Shown: piece after piece, positions 1-12,057 of the stretch
Layout: the number at the start of each line of letters is the position of its first letter
How positions within the stretch are numbered: the stretch's first letter is position 1
NCBI GenBank assembly: GCA_017163975.1
Contig: JAFFSR010000306.1
Span: 660,001-724,000 of the forward strand
Source of the DNA: Anastatus disparis
Taxonomy: Eukaryota; Arthropoda; Insecta; Hymenoptera; Eupelmidae
DNA length: 64,000 nucleotides
Direction of reading: 5' to 3'
Program-made: the position numbers and the translations under genes
Notes under the pieces: generated by a model
Told to the model about the DNA's origin: nothing
Seen by the model: the letters and a program-made list of their open reading frames with translations, nothing else
Database searches by the model: none

Positions 1-969
1 AGCCCCTACTTTCAAATGCAATTTATGTGGTGGAAGTCCATTAGGAGTTAACTTATTCAAAAATTCTGTAGGTAACATAATATCTAAATTTTCTTTGTTA
101 TCGTCTTCAGCTGTATCAATACTTAAATATTCAACATAGTTTCCTTCCATTAAATTCAAAACATTGTTATTGATTTCAGTATCATCATTATTTTTAGGAG
201 CCAAAACAACTTTTTCCGTTAGATTCGTATTGTTTATTTTTATTGTTTTTCCGAATATTTCTTCGACAAGATTTTCTTTAATGATGAAATTATCTGGTAT
301 AGCACTTAGTTCATTATCATCTTCAAAAACATTGCGGCATTTTCCTTCTCTGATATCTTATAACCATTGTTTAAAATTATTATCACTATCCAAAACTCGC
401 AGATTTTCATTTAACTTCATTTGCTTAAAATTTTGCCATGATAAACTAAATTTAACTGAATTTTCAATACTGTTTATACGGATACCATGTCGTACAATTA
501 GTGATGTTTGCCTGAAATCTCCTGATACAATTACAGTTTTACCACCGAAGGGTTGGTTTACATCGCATAAATCTTGAAAAAGGCGATTGACTGCTTCAAA
601 AGCAAATTTTGAAGTCATGGATATTTCATCCCAAATAATTATTTGTGTTTTCTTTAATTGTTCGCCTTCTGCAGAATTAGACTTAACATTACAAGTTTTA
701 CAATCTGTTATATTTAACGGTAGTTTAAATGTTGTTTGCACGGTTTTTCCATCGACTAATGAATTCGCTGCTATACCTGTCCAAGCTACACACAAATAAT
801 GTATGGTATGATATTTAAAATAAGCTATTGAAACGTTAAGTAAATAACTTTTTCCACTTCCACCTGGTCCATCTATGGAAATATATTTTTCTTTACTTTG
901 GTTGTTCAAACTTTTTATAGTAGAGTTGAATATTTGCCTTTGTTTATCATTTAAAGAATTTATTTTCAT
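1..969 (-). pseudogene. PIF1-like helicase domain of the Helitron
   Basis: The helicase would unwind the strand being mobilised in rolling-circle transposition. Starting at 969 the frame carries a Walker A motif (GPGGSGKSYL, about residues 34-43), Walker B (IIWDEISM, about 111-118) and the conserved GDFRQT element (about 150-155), all diagnostic of PIF1/RecD-type helicases. A TAA stop at 358-360 interrupts it, but the same frame stays open from 357 to base 1, so the gene runs off the window. The helicase C-terminus is therefore not visible. Upstream (higher coordinates) the same protein continues past 969 to 1152 and then beyond the inserted palindrome. Confidence 0.85.
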
Positions 970-1152
970 TTCTAATTCATTAAGAATATTATTATTATGA
1001 TTTAAAATTGTTTAATTATTATCTTCTTCTATAAATGTGCTCATGTTAGGTAAATTAAAATCGTTTAAAGAAAATCCATTGACTTTTAAATTATTTTTAA
1101 TAACATTCAATGCATGATCTTCACCTATATTTTTTTTGCATTTAGGGTGCTA

Positions 1153-4141
1153 AAAGAGTATAGCTGGATAAGTACGTTAAAATGGCCTGTCCTTCGATTT
1201 TTTTAGAATTTGGCCTATTTATTTATCATGTCAAAAAACTCTGATCCTGAAAGTTACAGCTCGCTAGACTCGAAATTGGCTTCCTAACCTCAAAAAATGT
1301 GATTTTCAGTTTTTTAAGCATATTTCTGCGAATTTTTAACCGATTTGGGTGATTTGGAATCAAGATTAAATGGAATCATAATGCGCACATAAGCTTATTA
1401 TTTTAAGAGGTTTTTAAAACCAAAACATAACCTAAAAATGGGTTTGAAAATTTCTAAGTTGCGTAGAAGAAAAACTATTGTTTGGATTTTTTTTTAGTTC
1501 ATCTCAAAGTCTTCTTTTGATTTGAATTTAGTACCATAAATTTTTTCAGATTTTCTAAAAGGGTGAAAAGTAGTTAAAATGATAAAAAACTCAAATTTTC
1601 ACTCATTTTTGGAATTTTTAGAGTATTTAAACAATTTCAAAGTACAATTCATGATAAAAAATGAGTTCAGCGACCCAATATACCCTTCAATATGAGTTTT
1701 TGGTTACATTTTAACCTCAAAAAACGCGTTTTGATATTGCATACGACGTAAAAACTCACGTTATCTCGGTAATGATCCAAGGTGTTGACTTAATGTTTAT
1801 TGAAAAAATCATTTTTTTCTTCAAAATGCTATATTATTAAAGACATAAGAACTCACATTTTCCATGTTTGACACAGCGCTTTTGATGTTAAGCTAAACAC
1901 CAACTTTTAATATGAGTTATCTACCAACAAATTCGTTTAGATATAATGGTAAGTCACGTTTCTGTTGAATAAGTGAGAGTATATGCGCAAAAAAAATAAA
2001 ATAAAAAACGCTGTCAACTGCCTTGGCGCTGTGCTTTTGAGTTCTTTAAGTTCGAGTAATTAGACTTTATTTTTTAAAATGTAATTCTAATATAAAAAAT
2101 GATTTACCAGTAATATTTCTTGATATTTTTATAAAGCTCATCTTAATAAAGTTTCATAATTAAATTTGGCATTAAAAAAAAAAATAATATAATGAATACG
2201 AAGCTTATTTGATAAATGAGAAAGCAAATCAATAGATCATGCAAATTTTGGAACATATCTATCGAGTACTTCACGTAAAATAAAAAAAGGAAAATAAATC
2301 AAAATTATTTTAATTTTTTACTTATAAAAATTATTTAATGACAATTAATTAGTTTATTGTAAAATCATTTAAAAATTTTAAAAACACTTATATAAATATA
2401 GTTATTTTCTTGTTCTGAATATAAAATAATGAGAATATTTAATTTTCAGTCATATGCAGTAGGCTAGAACCACTAAACATGTCGTCGGGTTGGCGGAAAA
2501 ACATCATAACTCAGCTAAACTCATAAAAACGTAACAACTTAGTTTGGTTCACGAAAAGGTTCTTATTCAACTTAGCGCTCAAAAAAATAGTAATTATAAA
2601 TAAACGTTATAACTCCTATGTTTTAGCATAAAAGTTATAACGTTTTTATGGCCAAACCTGAGTTACAATTTTTTTATAATCTAAGTTGAATTACAACTTC
2701 TTAGTTGCCGAAGCCAAGTTGTTACGTTTTTGAGCTTGACTGAATTACGATCTTTTTCCGCCAACCCGACGATATGTTTAGTGGTTCTAGTCTAGTGCAT
2801 ATGACTGAAAATTAAATATTCTCATTATTTTATTTTCCGAACAAGAAAATAACTATATTTATATAAGTGTTTTTGAAATTTTTAAATGATTTTATATTTT
2901 ATAATAAACTAATTAATTGTCATTAAATAATTTTTATAAGTTAAGAATTAAAATAATTATGATTTTTTTTCCTTTTTTTTTATTTTACGTGAAGTACTAA
3001 AAGGATATGTTCCAAAATTTGCATGATCTATTGATTCGCTTTATCATTTATCAAATAAGCTTCGTTTTCATTATATTATTATTTTTTTTAATGCCAAATT
3101 TAATTATGAAACTATATTAAGATGAGCTTTATAAAAATATCAAGAAATATTACTGGTAAATCATTTTTTATATTAGAATTACATTCTAAAAAATAAAGTC
3201 TAATTACTCGAACTTAAAGAACCCTAAAGCACTGCGCTAAGGCAGTTGACAGCGTTTTTTATTTTATTTTTTTTGCGCATATACTCTCACTTATTCAACA
3301 GAAACGTGACTTACCATTATATCTAAGCGAACTTGTTGGTAGATAACTTATTTTAAAGGTTGGTGTTTAGCTTAACATCAAAAGCACTGTGTCAAATATG
3401 GAAAATGTGAGTTTTTATGTCATTAATGATATAGAATTTTTGAAGAAAAAATGATGTTTTTAATAAACATTAAGTCAACACCTTGGATCATTACCAAAAT
3501 AACGTGAGTTTTTACGTCGTATGCAATATCAAAACGCGTTTTTTGAGGTTAGTTTTCGACATTTGAGCGATATATTGTGGAAAAATGTAACCAAAAACTC
3601 ATATTAAAGGGTATATTAGGTCGCTGAACTCATTTTTCATCATGAATTGTACTTTGAAATTGTTTAAATACTCTAAAAATTCCAAAAATGAGTGAAAATT
3701 TGAGTTTTTTATCATTTTAACTACTTTTCACACTTTTAGAAAATCTGAAAAAATTTATGGTACTAAATTCAAATAAAAAGAAGACTTTGAGATGAACTAA
3801 AAAAAAATCCAAACAATAGTTTTTCTTCTACGCAACTTAGAAATTTTCAAACCCATTTCTAGGTTATGTTTTGGTTTCAAAAACCTCTAAAAATAATAAG
3901 CTTATGTGCGCATTATAATTCCATTTATTCTCAATTCCGAATCACCCAAATCAGTTAAAAATTCGCAGAAATATGCTTAAAAAATTGAAAATCACATTTT
4001 TTGAGGTTAGGAAGCCAATTTCGAGTCTAGCGAGCTGTAACTTTCAGGATCAGAGTTTTTTGACATGATAAATAAATAGGCCAAATCCTAAAAAAATCGA
4101 AGAACAGGCCATTTTATCGTACTTATCCAGCTATACTCTTT
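1153..4141. repeat. 2.99-kb near-perfect palindrome (foldback element) inserted in the Helitron
   Basis: Two arms of about 1.45-1.5 kb are inverted copies of each other, meeting near 2600-2680. The outer ends are AAAGAGTATAGCTGG and its complement CCAGCTATACTCTTT. Arm identity is high throughout, with scattered substitutions and 1-2 base indels. There is no long ORF, transposase or clear target-site duplication. The termini do not match the other foldback families in this window. The flanking Helitron reading frame is split cleanly, so this is an insertion. An RNA crossing it would form a hairpin of more than 1 kb. Confidence 0.9.
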
Positions 4142-7100
4142 GTCTTTATATTTTTCATATAAATCTCGTGCATTTATAGGATTATGAAAAACGCAAATAA
4201 AAGCAAATAATTCACAGAAAGCATCAGGGAATTCTGTTAAAGATGCTTCTTCCAAACATCTATCTCATTCTTCATCTTCATTAATTAATTGCTTTGCCTT
4301 AGCTGCCTCATAAAACGGATTGTACATCACATCATCAACAGTACGCAAAGCTTCGAAAGACGTGGCTCCTTTCACATGTAATAGTAATAACCTAATAAAA
4401 TAACGTTCTCTATCTTTCGGACTTACTAAGTACATTCTACTAAGTATTGGTTTTCTTTTTTTTTTATTCTACTTTTTCAGTTTTTCATCAAATGTATAAA
4501 AATTTGGTATTTCTTCTTTTCCTTCTTTAAAAAATACGTTTTGTTGATTTTCTTTATGAACGCTTAGACGTTTTATAGTATGTAAAATAACATTTGAAGG
4601 ATATTCTAATAATCTGTGCATTGCTTCAGGTGGACATAAATATCGTGTATTAATGTATTGTTGGATTTCGTCGTATTCATATTCAACATTTTCACTATTA
4701 TCATTTTAAAAAGTGTTTATTTTCTGATTGAAAATCTACATTTACTTGATGTATTTTAATGTATGCACAATCATGACCTTTATAACAGTATTTGAATAAC
4801 TATTTAAGGCATTGTACAGTAGAACAAACTTCTACGTTTATGTGTGCAATAAATTTCAATGATAAGTAAGGATTGTAAGGAACAATAAATCCATCATCTG
4901 CAATTCTTCCTGTAAATTTATTTTTGAAAATAATTTTGACGCCATCAATTTTTGCGTTTGTATAGTGGATATCCATTTGATTTAAATTTTGTTGTATTAT
5001 TAAATTTTTTTGGAAAATTTTTCGTACATTGTTTCGTATTTTTATTTATACATGGATAATTTTTATTCTGCATACGACAGGGACCGCGAATCATAAATTG
5101 TTTAACAATACTATATAATTTTGGATAAATATCTCTATTTGGAGTTTCTGCACTTATTATTTTATCAACTTTTTCGGGAATGTCAATTTTATCATTTTTA
5201 TCTAAAAGTAACAACATACGCATATACGGTAATCCTTGTTTTTAAATTCAATTACATAGCTATATGCAATACATTTTCCTAATATTCCCTTTTTTATTAC
5301 TAAATATTTTAATTCTTCTACTTTTTAATAAAATACTTTTGTAATAATATCTGGCCTATCTATTGCATTTTCATAAATTTCCAAGTTTTCAGATATTTCT
5401 TAACAATGTGGGTTACAGGTCATAGTTACAAAAAGGTCAGGTTTACCATGATAATTTACAAATTTCATTAAGTCAATGTAATTTTGTTTTAAAAATCGTG
5501 GACTTCCTGTAAAGTTTGACGGTAATACTACAATTTTTTCAATTTTCGAAGAATCTAATTCTTTTTTGTTATGTAAATAGTCCATAACACCTTTATAATA
5601 ATCACTTCTTAATAAGTTTTGATTTTTTCGTATGAAATATAATCTGGAGGTTTAAACTTTTTCAAACGCATCAGCAATGAACTGTTGAGATAATTTTCCC
5701 AAATTAAGGAATGGATTGAATTCATTTCTAACACTAAATCTATAATTATAAAATTTCAAATTTGAAATATTAGATTTTCCAAATTTACTTTTCCCATTTG
5801 GCATCCATCCAAAACCACCATTAGGATGAATAAGCAGATATGTCATAGGATCTGTATGTTTGCTAATTGTCGGTATACTAATTGGTTTATCATACTTAGA
5901 GTAAATGACAATATCACGTTCAATAGGAGGCTAATCGTCATCTCCAACATATACTATTGCAACTTCATTACAGGTAAAAAGATTATATTTATTTTTATCC
6001 AAAATATTATTGCGGACAATAGACATAGTAACAGTTCTTGGAGGACAATAGATTTTTGCACATCATTGTAGTTCTTCTTCTTCTACTTAATACATCATTT
6101 TAAAGGCTTTAGCATAAGGGCTAATGTCTCTTATCAGGATATCTAAATGTTTTAATAATGTTTAATTTATATTAAACTTATTCCGTTTAATCGTTGCCAT
6201 TTCATTATCTAAAATATATAATTGTCCATATTTACGTGCTTCATCTTTATTAGGATGTAACAAATTTACATTATGGTAAATTTTTCCACATATTCTAATA
6301 ACTTGTGGTCCTTTACCCGGCAATGTATTAAAATTAACACTAAAATTTGCGAATGCTAAAGCATCATTGTACAACCTATCATTTCATCGAAAATCAATAA
6401 TTTCTTCCGTTAATTCAGTTGCTAAATACTTCAATTATTCTGGGTAAGGAGGATTTTCTAACAATTCTACTTTACCTCTATGACGACAATTGGGAAAATC
6501 GTTACTTTTAGTACATTCGAAAGCAAAATCTTTCGCATCACGATAAACACATGTATTTGTCATGAAACCAATGTAATTTTCAGATATGAGATTTTCATAG
6601 AAATATATATTTGCTATTCAATTAATCAGTTTCGAATTAATTCTTTCAGTTAATATTTTTTTATTTTATTTCTTTAATTTTTTTTCTAGTTTGCCCTTAA
6701 TTGTTTTATCAATAACTTTGTTCAATACAATATTATGATTGTTATTATAATTATTATTATTGTAATTTTTATTATAATTGTTGTCTTTAATTTTTTAATT
6801 GTTTACACTTAATAAATAATGTCTTTAATTGATAAGAATCATATTTATGTTTTCGCTTTTTTTCATCTATTGGTTTATTTATTGTAGTATCATTATTAAC
6901 ATGTTTATTGTCATCAATTTCTATTTGTTTACACCTTGTGCGTGATTATTTTAATTGGTAACAATCATTTTTTACTTGTATTTTCTTAATAATATTGGCA
7001 TTTTCTAATTTTTGATTTTCAATTTGTACCTCTCTCTCATATTCATTATATTGTTCACTAATAACTCTTCTATAAGTCTCTCTTTTGCGTAATTTTTCTT

Positions 7101-7390
7101 TTTCATGTAATTTTTCAATTTATTAGTATCTCTATTTTTAAATTATTTTATTTTTTATATCTTAATATTTTCAATTTTTTTTATATTCATTTGGTTGTCC
7201 TTCTTTCATTTTTATATAAGCTTTTTTCTTACGTAAAGTTTCTTGAACTCGTTTAGTTCTAATTTATCATTACTTTTTTTTTCTTGCATTACTATGATAA
7301 TGTCTTTTTCTGAAATTTTTTTATATTTATGTAATTGTTCTCTTATCATTTTCCTATTAACGGGATGTCGGAGCTGCAGCAATTGAGTTT
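4142..7390 (-). pseudogene. Helitron N-terminal/Rep region, degenerate
   Basis: Broken minus-strand pieces include 6374-6162 (GKGPQVIRICGKIYHNV segment), 5846-5652, 5585-5400 (ends in FVTMTCNPHC, matching the conserved Helitron Rep block FVTxTCNP) and 5223-4945. The segment around 5215 reads GLPYMRML where the family has a two-histidine HUH motif after GLP, so the metal-binding histidines appear lost. Around 4900-4760 there is a further conserved stretch (HINVEVCSTVQ, CYKGHDCAYIKIHQ) with an internal stop. From 6660 to about 7390 the sequence is lysine/asparagine-rich low complexity, typical of the N-terminal tail. It is non-functional. Confidence 0.75.
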
Positions 7391-7903
7391 TACTTTTTTT
7401 ATTTTATCAATATCTTTTTAAATTCATAAATTAAACAAAGATAATGACTTGTCCGCACTAAAGGTATATTATTAAAATAATTTTTGTTAAAATAAAAACT
7501 CATTTATACTTTTTATTTTTTTATGAGCTTGGATTGGAAATTAGATATCCAACTCGATAAACCTAACCATGAAATACGATACATTAAAAGTTTTTATTAT
7601 AACTTTATATGTATAATATTTTGGTGGATTTCTTGAGTTGTCGTCACTAGAGTTCGATCTTACAAATTTTTACTTCGAAGAAAAAAAAACCGATTAAACG
7701 CATCGTTTATTTATAAGTTAGGATTGGAAATATTATGAGAAAGCAGTCAGCTTTGTCATGCTTTTAAGTCCTGTTACAAATAAAGCTTCTCTTTCATCTA
7801 TTTCTTTTGATTCCTTTTTTTCTTCATTTTATTTAATCTCATCTGTCCTAATTTTACTATCGTTATAATTCAAGTGGATATCATCGATTCCCATTATATC
7901 ATT
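7391..7903. other. AT-rich spacer between Helitron and gypsy element
   Basis: No ORF, RNA gene or repeat pair is apparent. It may include the unplaced 5' end of the Helitron. The gypsy 3' LTR starts at 7904. Confidence 0.5.
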
Positions 7904-9505
7904 TGTAATGGGGGAATTTGTTCTCTATCCCCCAGTTACTATTATTTTAACTCTACAATATCACCTCTGAATAAATAGCAATTTACTTATTATTTTTTCT
8001 TAAATTCTACTCTGAATAGAAAATCTGAATTTATTAGCAATCAACTCTCTCGGGTGGATTCTAATCGGGTCTTCGTAGGGAACAATGACGAAACCACCGA
8101 TGTAAACCAGCAATAAATCAGTTATATATATTTTATAACAATACAATGTTAATAAACACTTAAATAACACTGTTAAATAAAATACAAAAAGAAATAATTT
8201 TCACTCTATATTTATTAAAGTAAATTTACCATACTTTTACCCGACAATTTCTCGAAAATTGTGTGAGTGTAAAAGAAAAGTAGTGTGATTGAACTCTGGC
8301 TCGACTTAATAAATTCTCAGATTAATTATATTTAAATAAAATCCAATTAAACCCGTGAAATTAATTTAAGTTCAATAATGGCGGCTAAAATCGACGTTAA
8401 TTACGACGAGCTAAACGGCGACGCGCACTGACTCTAAATTGTTTAATGATTTAATATTTAAGATGGAGGACTCACCTTAATGTACAAAGCGTTACTCTCC
8501 AAGAAAATAAAACAAAACTCTAATGATTTAACTCCAACTCCAAAATCTCCTTTCCTCGTGTTAAATAAACTCCTCAGCTCTCTCGAAAATATCCAAATTG
8601 GCAAAAATCGCAAGGTAGCAAAATGGCTAAATGGCAGCGTAAATCCTCTATGAACTTTTAACCAACTAAAATGGAGTCAAGACTCAAGAAAATGTGGCTC
8701 AACGAGCAATACCCAACAAAGAAAAACCGACCAAGTGTATTATCCAAGATCCAATAGAGAAGTGTGTCGATGGCGCGTCTTCTCTCGAGCTCCTTCCTCT
8801 TCATCCCTTCTTTTATCAATTACGTCATAAATAAGATAATGGTTGATTGGTTATTAATTCTTTCCGTAATTGTTATTTGTTAATTACAAAGGATGTTAAC
8901 TTTTAACCAATCAACACCTTTCCTTTTGGCGGCTTCTTTTATGTTAGCGCCCTCTATTTCTTGCACGCTCTATTTAAATTTTCATTTGGAAGACGCCAAA
9001 TACTTAGTTTTAATAATTATACCTATAATTGTAACGCTATCTCTCTCCAACGCTCGATTTCTTTATCTTCTATCACTCTCGCTCTCGACCTCACGTATTT
9101 TCATATAACATACTGACATAGATTAATATTTTTACAATTGCCCATGTATATACTCCCTCTACTACCATTTCTACCTTTACTCATGTATATACGAGCCTGC
9201 TACTGTTATTTGTACAATTACCCATGTATATACGAGCCTGCTATACAAGCTATAGCTGGCTCCCCTTTTTCGCTGATCCTTTACTTTTCATGCGCATGAC
9301 TCGATTTCTGCCGCGAGTCGGTCATTCACCGACACTTCTTCTTTACTCTCGAGCACGTGTTACAAATGTTCCGCGTCGTTTCCCGGTTTTGCTCGTCATC
9401 GCGTACCGCGAGTGTATTGTGCGCATGTACCTATACACCGGGTGTGTGTGTGTGTGTCAGTGTACAGGTGACAGTGCTGTGGCGTGCACGTCGTCATCGA
9501 GAACA
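7904..9505 (-). repeat. Gypsy 3' LTR
   Basis: Nearly identical to 28836-30450. On the element strand it begins TGTTCTCGATG and ends CCCCATTACA, giving TG...CA termini. It contains a small internal tandem repeat of CATGTATATAC (three copies at about 9142-9235) and a short GT run near 9442. Both copies continue to match for six further bases (TAAGAT), so the exact outer boundary is uncertain. ORFs inside it occur in both LTR copies and are not credible genes. Confidence 0.88.
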
Positions 9506-10384
9506 TAAGATGGCGACGCACAAGAACACTGTCACAGGTTATTTTCTTTTCTAAACATGTGTTCTTTTCGTTGATCTGTTATGTGCACTAGTGTTAAGAT
9601 GTTACAGCCATCACCGTAGCTTCAACTCCTAGTGCACAATACGAAAACTGATGGTGACTGTGGTTTTTTCCTTCACCACGTTCGGATGTGAGGTTAGGTT
9701 TCTCTTTCTCTCTTTCTCTCTCTAGCGGTAAGTCGTCTGCTCATCACTAAGCTTCTTGTTTACCTCGAAACAAACAAAATGCAACTGATTAATTTCATTT
9801 AATTATATTAATTAATAAACCATTCAGTCAGTGCATTTCGGCTAATTTTTCTCTTTTATTCTTTTTTTAATAAATATTTTATTGTGATGCAATAAATGCA
9901 TCACAAATTCCCCGCTCCATGACCGGAACACTTTACAAGTGGGTCGTCCATCTTATTAAAACACGAAAATAATTTATGACACCACTCTATTAACTTAGGC
10001 TATTTGCCTTTTTTTAATAAAAAAAACTCAAAAAGAAAGAAAAATCACGTCGCCAAATTGCACTCACATAAACCATTAATATCTCTTATATACTATTTAT
10101 AATAAACCTAACCTCAATAACTACTACTACTCTTTATTATCTCATTCTTATCTCGCTTTACTCATTCTCTCATATACACACAGTTACATGTTCAAATGGG
10201 TAATAAATAAGGATTTAAGGAATACAAACACAAAAAAAAAATTATTAAAAGAAAATTTTAAGCAACTCACTGGATATCTATGAAATCTCTTGACTCGATG
10301 TATTGTCTCTCGATGCTACTCTCCTTTCGAACTCTCTCTCTCTCCTCTCGAACTTTCTCTTCTCTCGATTGTTTAACGACCCAA
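9506..10384 (-). other. Gypsy 3' noncoding region
   Basis: Lies between the extra ORF and the 3' LTR, with no ORF. A polypurine run on the element strand (complement of 9697-9723, TTTCTCTTTCTCTC-type) could be a polypurine tract, but it lies about 190 bp from the assigned LTR edge. If it is the true PPT, the LTR is longer than assigned and the right-hand copy is truncated. Confidence 0.5.
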
Positions 10385-12031
10385 TTAATGGTGTCGCTCT
10401 GGGGAGCGCTCCTGCGACGAACTAGGGTTGGCCATTCGCAGCAGGGCTTCCTGAAGATCTCGGGGAAGGGTTCGAATCCTTTCCGCCAACCTAACGACCT
10501 GAGTCAGCCGATTCATTTCTCGGTCATCGTCACGAGAAACAGATCGACGGACTCGTTCTTGACGATCAGGACTTGGCTGGCGAGTGCGGGGTGGAGTGCG
10601 GGGTCGACGACTCGAACTCCTTGGCCTTCGATCTCGCGCTGTGCCTCTTCCATTTCTATCTCTTTCTCTCTCTCTTTGAGGTATCGTAGTAGGGTTTTCC
10701 CTTGGTGGTGGTCGGGAATTCCCTCGCTGCCTTGACGGTGATCTTCTTCCACGATTCCTGCTCCGCATATATTCCGCATGCGCTTCACTACAACGTGGAC
10801 AGCTGGTCAGATCCTCGTACCTTCTACCACAGTTGTAGCAGAAGGCATCCACAAAAGCACGAGGACAATCAAACCTAGAATGTCCCAGCTGCCAGCAGTT
10901 GTAGCAAGTATACGGTGGCGGGTCCAGATGAGGTTCAGTAGGGATTGGCTTCAAATCCCCAAAGAGAGCTCCCCTTGTTTTCACCGGAAGCGGTGGTCGA
11001 CTCCGACTTTGGCTCCTGGCTCGATTCTCTCTCTCTCGATGGTGGACTGGTCCTGGTGGAGGCGAAGGTGACGCTCTTCTAGGTGATGGGCTTTGAGCGG
11101 AGTAATAATCGTCCAGTTGGAGTTGACGTCGAGAGTTGTTACTCCGCTCTCGGCTGCATCGAGGTGGACTGACGCGCGTACCTAAAGGAGAGAAGATGAC
11201 AGTCTCTTCAGGCTCGAGTTCAAATTCATCCTCACCTCTATCCCAGGCCAGGGAATCCACTACACCAGCACTTTCCACTGGAAGATAACGAGGATCTTGC
11301 TGTAACAAAATCTCCTCTAATTCCTTCTCTGCTTCTCGGCTTTCTCTCTCTTCCAGACTCTCGATAATTGCAGAGACAGTGTCCAAAGCCATTATTTCTG
11401 CCTCCTCTTTCCTTTTCTTCTTCTCTTCTTCCCGCTCTTCTTCTCCAGATCTCGACTGAGGATTAGCAATGGTGATAAGGAGAGTAGACTCCTCCTCATC
11501 ACCCCTCTTAGGCTCTTCCAACGTGGCTTGGCCCGTTTTAAGAAGCCACTTTTCGGCTGCTTCTCTCATCTCCTTTTCCTTTCCTTCTTTCTCCTGTTCT
11601 CGAAACCTTTTAAATCTAATTCTCTCTCTCTCCTCTTCCTCAGCAGCGAGACGCAGCTCATACTCGAGTTGGTCTGCCCAACTATTAGGATTAATAGCAG
11701 GTGAGGGAGATTGGTCTCGCCTCCGGATCCTCTCTTCCAATTCAACCTTATCAGCCCACGTGAGTACACGATGAGCCGGAGGATAGAATTCCGGCTCAGC
11801 CCGATGGCCTGGGCTAGGTGCACCACGTGATCCCATGGATGGCGACTTCCTACCTGCACGACTTGACATCTGTTGACATAAGTAAAATAAAAGGAAAATT
11901 TTACTAAGGAACTCTGTCTCGACATGCTTTACTACCGACTGAACAACACTTACCATATGGTTATCTCGAGGCACGAACCAACACCAAGACAACACAGCTC
12001 TTGAATTACACTTAAAATAACATGCTCTCAA
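10385..12031 (-). CDS. Extra gypsy ORF: coiled-coil, two zinc knuckles, SR-rich tail
   Basis: An intact 548-codon ORF downstream of pol, where env would lie in errantivirus-like elements. It has no signal peptide, furin-type site or transmembrane segment typical of Env. Instead it has a proline/serine-rich N-terminus, a highly charged Glu/Arg/Lys helical region (about residues 110-265), a CX2CX4HX4C zinc knuckle (residues 376-389, CYNCWQLGHSRFDC), a second Cys cluster (CYNC...SCPRC) and an Arg/Ser-rich tail (about 425-505). This suggests an RNA-binding, nucleocapsid-like accessory protein. Translation probably starts at M55 (11867-11869), because residues 27-54 can be an in-frame intron. Gag and pol of the same copy contain several stops, but this ORF has none. 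Function is unproven. Confidence 0.75.
   Translation of the reverse strand: MRACYFKCNSRAVLSWCWFVPRDNHMVSVVQSVVKHVETEFLSKIFLLFYLCQQMSSRAGRKSPSMGSRGAPSPGHRAEPEFYPPAHRVLTWADKVELEERIRRRDQSPSPAINPNSWADQLEYELRLAAEEEERERIRFKRFREQEKEGKEKEMREAAEKWLLKTGQATLEEPKRGDEEESTLLITIANPQSRSGEEEREEEKKKRKEEAEIMALDTVSAIIESLEERESREAEKELEEILLQQDPRYLPVESAGVVDSLAWDRGEDEFELEPEETVIFSPLGTRVSPPRCSRERSNNSRRQLQLDDYYSAQSPSPRRASPSPPPGPVHHRERENRARSQSRSRPPLPVKTRGALFGDLKPIPTEPHLDPPPYTCYNCWQLGHSRFDCPRAFVDAFCYNCGRRYEDLTSCPRCSEAHAEYMRSRNRGRRSPSRQRGNSRPPPRENPTTIPQRERERDRNGRGTARDRRPRSSSRRPRTPPRTRQPSPDRQERVRRSVSRDDDREMNRLTQVVRLAERIRTLPRDLQEALLRMANPSSSQERSPERHH
11870..11953 (-). other. Candidate 84-nt intron at the start of the extra ORF
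   Basis: On the minus strand GTAAGT at 11953-11948 follows ATATG, and a T-rich tract (TTTTATTTTACTTATG) ends in TCAACAG directly before the ATG at 11869-11867. The length (84 nt) is typical of short insect introns and divisible by three. It lies between codons, so the ORF stays open either way. The acceptor just upstream of an ATG could also serve a longer splice from the 5' leader, as for env mRNA in related elements. No transcript evidence is available. Confidence 0.45.
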
Positions 12032-12057
12032 AAAAGAAATTTATAAAATAAGGGTTT

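Larger units (their letters stand above)
1..7390 (-). mobile_element. Helitron, degenerate, left end outside the window
   Basis: A rolling-circle transposon read on the minus strand. From right to left it shows a lysine-rich low-complexity N-terminal part (about 7390-6660), Helitron-N/Rep-type segments (about 6400-4750), and the PIF1-like helicase (969 to beyond base 1). The coding path is broken by many stops and small frameshifts, and by a 3-kb palindrome at 1153-4141. Reading resumes on both sides of that palindrome with matching helicase-linker sequence, so the palindrome is a later insertion. No 5' TC end or 3' hairpin/CTRR end could be placed. It looks inactive. Confidence 0.8.

Noticed and set aside
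8893..9554. Plus-strand ORFs (71-94 codons) in the left gypsy LTR
   Set aside because: The same ORFs occur in the right LTR; they lie in noncoding LTR sequence and show no domain.
10280..11774. Several plus-strand and other-frame ORFs over the extra gypsy ORF
   Set aside because: Shadows of the Arg/Ser/Glu-rich minus-strand gene, with no independent support.
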